This document shows positions 35,101-40,737 of a stretch of 59,982 bases of DNA, piece by piece. Positions within the stretch are counted from its first letter, which is position 1, and each line of letters starts with the position of its first letter. A model generated the notes under the pieces. The model had not been told where the DNA came from, searched no databases, and was given only the letters and a program-made list of their open reading frames with translations. This DNA comes from a virus. The position numbers were made by a program, and so were the translations under genes. The stretch spans positions 1 to 59,982 of IMG/VR virus record IMGVR_UViG_3300011114_001028, one strand, 5' to 3'.

Positions 35101-35178
35101 ACTGGAACTATTAGTGGAAGAGCATTTACAAAAAGTTTATTTACAGAAATGACACCCTTTATTTTAGCACTTAGTTAA
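32134..35178 (+). CDS. Fibre-like virion protein: coiled-coil stalk plus beta-helix (1014 aa)
   Basis: Residues 1-350 are heptad-rich and acidic, with three copies of an IPEIKYYD-type segment (PEIKYYDEEL, PEIKYYDSDL, PKIKYYDEDI), so a long coiled stalk is expected. Residues 390-560 hold VGIGTTTAQSQYSLYVQGDAFFTG and TYEDVTNVDSIGFITARSGL, typical of cyanophage tail-fibre-type proteins. Residues 545-760 begin LYVAKDGNDSNNGSS and AFLSIKSAV, a DUF1565-like right-handed beta-helix opening. G-x-G-Y beta repeats follow (GTGYTSAPTITIDSP). Its slot between gp16 and gp17 matches structural genes in cyanophages. A fibre or side-fibre role is inferred. Confidence 0.75.
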   Translation: MEFHQNDILPSINDVIEKTDDLPSVKDFIFETVDEENLEIVEIEEVKKDNQDLTEIVRLINDVRKDIPKIPEIKYYDEELLIISERLEILKNYITSIPEIKYYDSDLENLDHKIENLKESIPTLPAWINEVNEFPDFSWIGKTFNVIDSDFINLNNNIESIKFKLDTQIDQLIESIGTKEFEININVKEIDQKLNTIKDSIYKELKESALKIWQLKKDTKEDYNSLNDKIKNEYFILYQNIEEKLENENDILTNDIVSLKNYFTSLKEEILNLPKIKYYDEDINFLTKEISFNSKDIKELKDIVQNIKSKQKELQEGLLNIPPNVKNSDPLTPLDQNFATLDDLANHYRIFINRIQTQLSAIGGGGAGFIKDLDDVDITGITTDSILKWNSTSNKWVIGSLSVGAGGTWSTNSIGIHTTKNVGIGTTTAQSQYSLYVQGDAFFTGNVSVAGTITYEDVTNVDSIGFITARSGLLVGSATTFTEKLVVDGNARVTGILTIGTASITIDGVNNRISIGNENVVINNSSITIGSGVSISAFASGINTAPNVLYVAKDGNDSNNGSSIDNAFLSIKSAVGIATTGTTIKVLAGTYIENNPIEVPPFVSIVGDDLKTVTVVPQTTNQDLFHVRKGCYIAEMTFINHVSPAAAISFPTNTVALNEGGGKWESPYIQNCTSNTTTGTGLRIDGAQADGLKSMVCDSYTQYNQGGVGVAVTNEGFAQLVSVFTICCNQAITCYKGSQVDLTNSNSSFGTYGLVADGVSDLQYTGVVTSSASASQDKISVSITTSIRPYDGQVVYFDRLYQSVASVTVSAGGTGYTSAPTITIDSPTGPNGETAQAFATLNNDSVSEITIISSGNQYEAIPNIIISAPNVGVNTAIASALMSPIYYTINSSTPISSGISTLTLDENLINTISIGTTAYFQQVSKIVASSHTFEYIGSGNTITSATPKTGGVTIQENEIVTSNGGKVVYTSTDQSGNFRIGDGLKINQNTGTISGRAFTKSLFTEMTPFILALS

Positions 35179-35179
35179 T

Positions 35180-35515
35180 ATGGCAGAACTAGCACTCAAT
35201 AGATTCAAAACAAAAACACTCGAAATTACCAATACTGAACAGACTGCATATACTGCTCCTACTGGTTATACTTCGATTGTTTTATACGCACATATAACAA
35301 ATATAGGAGCATCCTCAGCAACATTTACAATGTCTCATGTCAGAAGTTCTACAACAACTGAAATAAGTAAAGGTGCATCTGTTCCAATTTCAGATGCTTA
35401 TATTCCACTTGATGGAAAATTAGTTTTAGAAACTAGTGATTCGATAAAAATAATAGCAAGCGCAAACAATACTCTTAAATTAATTTTAAGTATATTGGAG
35501 ACCGCGAATGCCTAA
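35180..35515 (+). CDS. Small virion-candidate protein (111 aa)
   Basis: The 111 residues are beta-rich (TAYTAPTGYTSIVLYAHITNIGASSATFTMSHV, then DSIKIIASANNTLKLILSIL) and look like a small beta-sandwich. It starts 1 base after the fibre gene and overlaps the next gene by 8 nt, so the three small genes from 35180 to 36209 form one unit. Proteins of this kind, as I recall, are virion-associated in cyanophages. No specific function is known. Confidence 0.6.
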   Translation: MAELALNRFKTKTLEITNTEQTAYTAPTGYTSIVLYAHITNIGASSATFTMSHVRSSTTTEISKGASVPISDAYIPLDGKLVLETSDSIKIIASANNTLKLILSILETANA

Positions 35516-35852
35516 ATTGATTAGTCAAAAAAATTTTTCAAATTTAATTATTTCTGGATTAACTACTTCTACTACCAATCAAGTAGTACTTCATGAATTT
35601 CAAAAAAATTTTTACAGATCAATAAAATATCAAATACAGATAACAGAAAGTACATCATATCACAGTACAGAATTTATTATAATGCATGATGGAAATACAA
35701 CTTATAATACAGAATATGGAATTATAAAAACTAATATTTCATTAGCATCATTTGATAGTGATATTTCTGGAGACACAGTTAGGCTTTTAACTACACCATC
35801 TTCATCAGAATCAACATCTTTTAAAATTATTGGCACTGCTATTAAATCATAA
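35508..35852 (+). CDS. Small virion-candidate protein (114 aa)
   Basis: The 114 residues have a beta pattern with FYRSIKYQIQITESTSYHSTEFIIMHDGNTTYNTEYGII, reminiscent of small fibre-tip or decoration domains in cyanophages. It overlaps the previous gene by 8 nt. Its stop is followed by a CATAAATA element in front of the next gene. Function is unknown. Confidence 0.6.
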   Translation: MPKLISQKNFSNLIISGLTTSTTNQVVLHEFQKNFYRSIKYQIQITESTSYHSTEFIIMHDGNTTYNTEYGIIKTNISLASFDSDISGDTVRLLTTPSSSESTSFKIIGTAIKS

Positions 35853-35855
35853 ATA
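35848..35855 (+). promoter_or_regulatory. Late promoter element CATAAATA
   Basis: This one-base variant of TATAAATA overlaps the stop codon of the preceding gene and lies 12 nt before the ATG at 35868. Confidence 0.4.
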
Positions 35856-35867
35856 TTTTAAAAACTC

Positions 35868-36209
35868 ATGGCAACTATTGTAGAAAATATAACAATTGAA
35901 AAGGGAACTACTTTTAATAAAATTTTTTCAATTATAAATTCTGATGGTAGTGCTTTTGATTTATCAACCTACACATTTTCAGCAAAAATAAAAAAGTGGG
36001 GTGGTGCAACTAATTCAGTTTCTTTTGCAACTACTTATGGATCTAATGCTACTCTGGGAAAATTAACAATCTCATTAACAAATAACCAAACCGGAATTTT
36101 AACCGCAGGGAGAAGTGTTTATGATGTATTAATTACCTCTGGGGTAGGCACAGTTACAAAAATTAGAGAGGGCACTGCAATAATTAGAGAAACTGCATCA
36201 TATCAATAA
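35868..36209 (+). CDS. Small beta-sandwich virion-candidate protein (113 aa)
   Basis: Residues run VENITIEKGTTFNKIFSIINSDGSAFDLSTYTFSAKIKKW, then GKLTISLTNNQTGILTAGRSVYDVLITS and VTKIREGTAIIRETASY. This matches the N-terminal beta-sandwich of phage upper-baseplate (BppU-like) proteins, as I recall it. The length fits the single domain. It probably adds a structural piece to baseplate or fibre. It is followed 8 nt later by the next gene. Confidence 0.6.
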   Translation: MATIVENITIEKGTTFNKIFSIINSDGSAFDLSTYTFSAKIKKWGGATNSVSFATTYGSNATLGKLTISLTNNQTGILTAGRSVYDVLITSGVGTVTKIREGTAIIRETASYQ

Positions 36210-36217
36210 ATATAAAC

Positions 36218-38038
36218 ATGAGTAAATTTAAATCACACAAATCTCCAGAAGAAATTGCAAAGAAACATCGATTAAATGTTTCTTTAATAAATCACCAACT
36301 TCAAATGGGTATTCCAATTGAGCATGAGCATACTCAAAACAAAGAGTTAGCAACTTACATTGCACTTCAACATTTAGATGAAATCCCAGATTACTACACT
36401 CGTCTTAAAAAAATGGAAGCAGATGCTAAAAAAAATCATAAAAAATTTACTGATGTGAAAGAAGATTTACGTAATTGGTTTTCAAAAGATCATCCAGAAG
36501 GAAATTGGAGAAGATATAATACTAAGGGTAAAGCAATTGGTCCTTGTGCTCGTGAACCAGGAGAACCAAAACCAAAATGCTTATCAAATGAAAAAGCAGC
36601 AAAAATGACTCAAAATCAAAGAGCATCTGCAGTAAAAAGAAAGAGAAGGGAAGATCCAGTAGCAGATCGTTCGGGTAAAGGGGGAAAACCAATCATGTCT
36701 TCAAATGAGAATTTCCAATTTCAAAATGTTGTAGAAGAAAAATGTGGTAAAGGAATGTATTGGTGCAATACAAATAAAGAATGTAAACCGCTTCCAACTG
36801 GATTTAATGTTCCTGGACAAAAAATAAAACCAACAGAAGTGGGTATTGGTAAACCAGTGGAAGGTGCATGTAATCATACAAAAAAAGGAAAAACTTGTCC
36901 TACACACGGAAATGAGGATTGTTCGATGAAAGAATCAAAAGATCACGAGTATTCTATGGCTCGTTCTGAGTTATCAACTATCATGAATGCAGCAAAAAGA
37001 TTACAAACAAAAATGAGTAAAGGTGAGGGAAATGTTGAAGCATGGGTGCAATCAAAAATAACTAAAGCAGCAGATTATCTTGATAGTGCTGCAGATTATG
37101 TTGATAGTGGTGAAATGGATGAGGCATGTTGGGTTGGATATAAGCAAGTTGGATTAAAAAAGAAAGGAAAGAAAATGGTGCCAAATTGTGTTCCAGAAGA
37201 ATTGAGTTTTAATGTAGGAAAACCATCAAGAGGTGTTGGTGCATTAACTCCAGATGCAGCTAAGCAATTAGGAACAAAAGCAACTGAATTGCAAAAGAAA
37301 AGAGCAGCAGAAGTAGATCTTCCACCAGTAAAAAAGGAAGAATATACTGGTATTGTTTCCAAAATTTTAGAGCAACTTGATGGGGAAGAAAAATTAAATT
37401 ATTTGGAAGAAAAAAATAAACCCACAAATCCATCGTTGTGGTCAAAAGCAAAATCTCTTGCAAAACAAAAATTTGACGTATACCCAAGTGCTTATGCAAA
37501 TGGATGGGCTTCTAAATGGTATAAATCAAAGGGAGGTGGATGGAAATCTGTAAGTGAAGAAACTATTGAAGAATCTACTTATATGCCATCTAGAAATGGA
37601 CAAGTAATTTCTGTTTTGGTTTCCTGGAGAGGTCTTTCTTATATGATTAAAATGTTTTTTCCACAACCAAGAATTCCAAACAGAAGGGAAGTCAGTGATC
37701 AAATTGAGAAAGTTTACCCAGGTGGTAAAGTATTGATGTTTAAAGTTTCAACAATTCAACCAGGAGAGCCAATTGTTCAAGTAACAGAAGAAACTATAGA
37801 AGAAGTTGCAGCATGGCAAAAAAAAGAGGGAAAAAATCCTGAAGGTGGACTTAATGAAAAAGGTCGAAAATCTTACGAAGCAGAAAACCCAGGAAGTAAT
37901 TTACAAGCACCACAACCACAAGGAGGACCTCGTAAAAAATCTTTCTGTGCTCGTATGGGAGGAATGCCTGGTCCTATGAAAGATGAAAAGGGAAGACCTA
38001 CAAGAAAAGCATTAGCACTAAGAAAGTGGAATTGTTAA
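36218..38038 (+). CDS. Multi-motif DUF protein upstream of terminase (606 aa)
   Basis: Several short phage and giant-virus motifs of unknown function are strung together. Residues 30-65 carry EHEHTQNKELATYIALQHLDEIPDYYTRL (I recall this as DUF5661-like). Residues 85-150 carry LRNWFSKDHPEGNWRRYNTKGKAIGPC and KCLSNEKAAKMTQNQRASAVKRKRR. Residues 405-435 carry AKQKFDVYPSAYANGWASKWYKSKGGGW, and the C-terminus ends AWQKKEGKNPEGGLNEKGRKSYEAENPG...FCARMGGMPGPMKDEKGRPTRKALALRKWNC (DUF5872/DUF6321-like; names uncertain). Paired Cys in these parts could bind metal. Role unknown; the strongly basic C-terminus suggests nucleic acid contact, perhaps during packaging. Confidence 0.65.
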   Translation: MSKFKSHKSPEEIAKKHRLNVSLINHQLQMGIPIEHEHTQNKELATYIALQHLDEIPDYYTRLKKMEADAKKNHKKFTDVKEDLRNWFSKDHPEGNWRRYNTKGKAIGPCAREPGEPKPKCLSNEKAAKMTQNQRASAVKRKRREDPVADRSGKGGKPIMSSNENFQFQNVVEEKCGKGMYWCNTNKECKPLPTGFNVPGQKIKPTEVGIGKPVEGACNHTKKGKTCPTHGNEDCSMKESKDHEYSMARSELSTIMNAAKRLQTKMSKGEGNVEAWVQSKITKAADYLDSAADYVDSGEMDEACWVGYKQVGLKKKGKKMVPNCVPEELSFNVGKPSRGVGALTPDAAKQLGTKATELQKKRAAEVDLPPVKKEEYTGIVSKILEQLDGEEKLNYLEEKNKPTNPSLWSKAKSLAKQKFDVYPSAYANGWASKWYKSKGGGWKSVSEETIEESTYMPSRNGQVISVLVSWRGLSYMIKMFFPQPRIPNRREVSDQIEKVYPGGKVLMFKVSTIQPGEPIVQVTEETIEEVAAWQKKEGKNPEGGLNEKGRKSYEAENPGSNLQAPQPQGGPRKKSFCARMGGMPGPMKDEKGRPTRKALALRKWNC

Positions 38039-38044
38039 TTTAGT

Positions 38045-38926
38045 ATGAGTGATAACATTTATCTTGGTAATCCAAATCTAAAAAAAGCAAATACTCCAAT
38101 TGAGTTTACTCAAGAAAATATTGAGGAGTTTATGAAATGTAAAGAAGATCCTGTATATTTTTCAAAAAATTATATTAAAATTGTTTCACTTGACGAAGGA
38201 TTGGTTAATTTTAAACCATATAAATTTCAAGAAAAATTAATTCGAAATTTTCATAATCATAGATTTAATATTTGTAAGATGCCTCGTCAAACGGGGAAAA
38301 GTACTACTGTAGTTTCATATCTTCTTCATTATGCCGTTTTTAATGATAATATTAACATAGCAATTCTTGCAAACAAATCATCTACAGCAAAAGATCTTTT
38401 GGGGAGGTTACAACTTGCATATGAAAATCTTCCAAGATGGATGCAGCAAGGAATTCTTTCTTGGAATAAACAATCATTAGAATTGGAAAACGGATCAAAA
38501 ATTGTTGCTTCATCCACATCAGCATCAGCAGTTCGTGGTGGATCTTATAATATCATATTTTTGGATGAATTTGCTTTTATTCCAAACAATATTGCAGATC
38601 AATTTTTTGCATCTGTATATCCAACAATTTCTTCAGGTAAAAGCACAAAGGTTATTATAGTTTCTACTCCACATGGTATGAATCATTTCTACCGTATGTG
38701 GCATGATGCAGAAAGAAAGCGTAATGAATATGTTCCAGTTGAAGTGCATTGGTCTGAGGTGCCAGGAAGGGATCAGAAATGGAAAGAACAAACAATTGCT
38801 AACACAAGCGAACAACAATTTAAGGTTGAGTTTGAATGTTTGGGAGGTGAAACTAAGATAGAAATACTTGATAGTAAAGGTAATTCTCAAAATATTACTA
38901 TGGAAAAACTCTATCATAGAATGTGA
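38045..38926 (+). CDS. 17: gp17 terminase large subunit, N-terminal ATPase half fused to split-intein N-fragment
   Basis: Residues 1-264 are the terminase ATPase: Walker A MPRQTGKST at residues 79-87 (Lys85), Walker B IIFLDEFAF with Asp174-Glu175, and the coupling motif IIVSTPHGM. The extein ends ...FKVEFE. The next 29 residues, CLGGETKIEI to the stop, are an intein block A with Cys1. The ORF therefore encodes only the motor half and needs protein trans-splicing with the product of 39517-40680 to give a full terminase of about 548 residues (T4 gp17 has 610). The half without its partner lacks the nuclease. Confidence 0.92.
   Translation: MSDNIYLGNPNLKKANTPIEFTQENIEEFMKCKEDPVYFSKNYIKIVSLDEGLVNFKPYKFQEKLIRNFHNHRFNICKMPRQTGKSTTVVSYLLHYAVFNDNINIAILANKSSTAKDLLGRLQLAYENLPRWMQQGILSWNKQSLELENGSKIVASSTSASAVRGGSYNIIFLDEFAFIPNNIADQFFASVYPTISSGKSTKVIIVSTPHGMNHFYRMWHDAERKRNEYVPVEVHWSEVPGRDQKWKEQTIANTSEQQFKVEFECLGGETKIEILDSKGNSQNITMEKLYHRM
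38837..38923 (+). other. Split-intein N-fragment (IntN, 29 aa, block A only)
   Basis: Starting at Cys codon 38837, 29 codons run to the TGA at 38924. The opening CLGGETKIEI is a standard block A, with nucleophile Cys1. The fragment contains no block B, which instead lies in the C-fragment. That position of the break, between block A and block B, marks the atypically split class. AceL-TerL, the described example, has a fragment of about 25 residues. Confidence 0.88.
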
Positions 38927-38937
38927 GTTTTTTGGAT

Positions 38938-38945
38938 TATAAATA
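38938..38945 (+). promoter_or_regulatory. Late promoter element TATAAATA inside the broken terminase
   Basis: This exact late-consensus octamer lies between the IntN stop and the endonuclease ATG (38955). Only 9 nt separate it from the start codon, so the message would be almost leaderless. It may express the endonuclease and the C-terminal terminase half separately from the N-terminal half. Confidence 0.55.
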
Positions 38946-38954
38946 TTAATAAAA

Positions 38955-39524
38955 ATGTATTATATCTACACACTGAAAGATTTAAACAATACTGTCAAAT
39001 ATGTTGGACAAACTAAAGATCCAACTACTAGAAAAAGAAATCATAAAAATAATAAACCTCAACATATTTTTGAAGTTATAGAAGAAACAAATATTATGAA
39101 AGAAGCAAAAAATTTGGAAATTGGTTATATAAAAAAATTTGATACTTATCAAAATGGATGGAATAAATCTACCGGTGGTGAGGGTTTTGATAATTATAAA
39201 AGAAAAGGAATAGGTGGTGTAGATAAAGGAAATATTCCTTGGAATAAAGGTATTAAAAATTGTTTCTCTCAAGAAACAATAGAAAAAATGAAAAAAAATA
39301 GAAAGGGTAGAGTTTTTAGTAGAAAAATTACTAATGATCAAATAATAGAAATACGAAATCTATATGAAATAAAGCCAAATTTGCCATCGGAAGGATTAAT
39401 TATGAAAAATGGAAAAAAAATGTCATATGTTCAAGCATTTTGTAAAGAATATTCCGATAGTTATAATTTAACATCACAAGGACTTAAAAGAATAGTTTTA
39501 AAGGAGTGTTGGAAAAATGTTTAA
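38955..39524 (+). CDS. GIY-YIG homing endonuclease between the terminase halves
   Basis: The 189 residues begin MYYIYTLKDLNNTVKYVGQTKDPTTRKRNHK, with the GIY-YIG core as YIY...YVG and the downstream Arg and Glu (NLEIGYIKKFDTYQNGWNKSTGGEG). The middle has GNIPWNKGIKN and SQETIEKMKKNRKGR, a NUMOD3-like DNA-binding pair. The C-terminal third looks like a helix-turn-helix. It is a free-standing gene inserted between the split-intein halves and presumably targets an uninterrupted terminase gene. Its last 8 nt overlap the start of the terminase C-terminal gene, with AAGGAG at 39501-39506 serving that start. Confidence 0.88.
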   Translation: MYYIYTLKDLNNTVKYVGQTKDPTTRKRNHKNNKPQHIFEVIEETNIMKEAKNLEIGYIKKFDTYQNGWNKSTGGEGFDNYKRKGIGGVDKGNIPWNKGIKNCFSQETIEKMKKNRKGRVFSRKITNDQIIEIRNLYEIKPNLPSEGLIMKNGKKMSYVQAFCKEYSDSYNLTSQGLKRIVLKECWKNV

Positions 39525-39825
39525 ACTTAATAAAGATCTATTAATAAAAACTCCTACTGGATTTAAAACTTTTTCTGGAATCCAGAAAATATATAAACCT
39601 TTCTATCATTGGATAATTTTTGATGACGAAACAGAAATAAAATGCTCAGAAAATCATTCATTTGGTAGTGAAAAAATAAAAGCATCTAATATTAAAGTAG
39701 ATGATTTTCTGCAGGGGAAGAAGGTTGTATATAATGAAATAGTAGAGGAGGAAATATACCTTTACGATTTATTAGATGTTGGAGAAGATAATTTATATTA
39801 TTCAAACAATATAATATCACACAAC
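39517..39825 (+). other. Split-intein C-fragment (IntC, 103 aa)
   Basis: Codons 1-103 carry the block B equivalent IKCSENHSFG (S-x-x-H in place of T-x-x-H), block F-like YLYDLLDVGEDNLYYSNN and block G IISHN, with His102 and Asn103 just before Cys104, the +1 extein nucleophile. There is no embedded endonuclease domain. Together with IntN this gives a mini-intein of 132 residues. Confidence 0.9.
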
Positions 39826-40680
39826 TGTGAATTTTTAGGATCAGTTGATACTTTAATTAGTGTTTCAAAATTAAAAACTTTAATATATGAAGATCCAATT
39901 AAAAGTAATAAAGGTTTATCAGTATACAAAGAACCAACAGAAGACTCTAGTTATTTAATTACCGTTGATGTTGCAAGAGGAATTGGTCAAGATTACTCAG
40001 CATTTATTATTTACGATATATCAAATATTCCATATCAAGTTGTCGCAACATATAAAAATAATGAAATAAAACCAATGCTATTTCCAAATATTATACATGA
40101 ATTAGCAAAATCATATAATATGGCATATATTTTAGCAGAGGTTAATGATATTGGAGATCAAGTTGCTTCAATTTTACATTATGACCTCGAATATGAAAAT
40201 GTTTTAATGTGCTCGATGCGTGGAAGAGCTGGACAAATTGTTGGATCTGGATTTAGTGGAAAAAGATCTCAACTTGGAGTAAGAATGACTAAGGCAGTCA
40301 AAAAACTTGGGTGCTCCAATTTAAAAGCTTTGATTGAGGATGATAAACTTCTTACAAGTGATTATAACATTATCAGTGAATTGACAACATTTATTCAAAA
40401 AAACCAATCATTTGAAGCAGAGGAAGGTTGTAATGATGATTTAGCAATGTGTTTGGTTATCTTTTCTTGGTTAGTTGCACAAGATTATTTCAAAGAAATG
40501 ACTGATAATGACGTTCGTAAAAGAATTTATGAGGAGCAAAAAACTCAAATTGAGCAAGACATGGCTCCATTTGGATTCATTGTTGATGGATTAGATGATA
40601 CTAGTTTTGTAGATCAAGATGGAGATAGATGGCATTTAGATGAATATGGAGATAGTTCTTTCATGTGGGACTATAGTTAA
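39517..40680 (+). CDS. 17: Split-intein C-fragment fused to gp17 terminase C-terminal nuclease half
   Basis: The first 103 residues are the intein C-fragment. The remaining 284, starting Cys104 (CEFLGSVDTLISVSKLK), are the terminase nuclease half. Its acidic triad is visible: Asp in TVDVARGIGQD (codon at 39967), Glu in LAEVNDIGDQ (codon at 40138) and Asp in GCNDDLAMCLV (40435-40440). The ATG at 39517 has AAGGAG 10 nt upstream. The first stretch is homologous, by eye, to the intein part of AceL-TerL (FDD-TEIK, NHSFG, DVG, SHNC). The product is only useful after trans-splicing. Confidence 0.92.
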   Translation: MFKLNKDLLIKTPTGFKTFSGIQKIYKPFYHWIIFDDETEIKCSENHSFGSEKIKASNIKVDDFLQGKKVVYNEIVEEEIYLYDLLDVGEDNLYYSNNIISHNCEFLGSVDTLISVSKLKTLIYEDPIKSNKGLSVYKEPTEDSSYLITVDVARGIGQDYSAFIIYDISNIPYQVVATYKNNEIKPMLFPNIIHELAKSYNMAYILAEVNDIGDQVASILHYDLEYENVLMCSMRGRAGQIVGSGFSGKRSQLGVRMTKAVKKLGCSNLKALIEDDKLLTSDYNIISELTTFIQKNQSFEAEEGCNDDLAMCLVIFSWLVAQDYFKEMTDNDVRKRIYEEQKTQIEQDMAPFGFIVDGLDDTSFVDQDGDRWHLDEYGDSSFMWDYS

Positions 40681-40692
40681 AAACCAGTTAAT

Positions 40693-40700
40693 TATAAATA
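40693..40700 (+). promoter_or_regulatory. Late promoter element TATAAATA (gp18)
   Basis: This exact consensus lies 37 nt before the gp18 ATG, in the 57-nt gap after the terminase stop. A good Shine-Dalgarno (TAGGAG, about 40727) follows. Confidence 0.7.
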
Positions 40701-40737
40701 TTTTTAGATAAAATATGAGACTTCTTAGGAGAAGAAT

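Noticed and set aside
36205-36218. Late promoter before the 36218 gene
   Set aside because: The AATAAATA and TATAAACA octamers lie 5 nt or less from the ATG, or over it, which would leave no leader, so it is not listed as a promoter.
38924-39516. Group I intron or simple frameshift splitting gp17
   Set aside because: The two exteins do not join in an RNA-level sense. Each side carries intein residues (block A; SHN-C), and the gap holds a full GIY-YIG gene with its own start and stop. No group I core was looked for in detail, but the intein explanation accounts for all the flanking residues.
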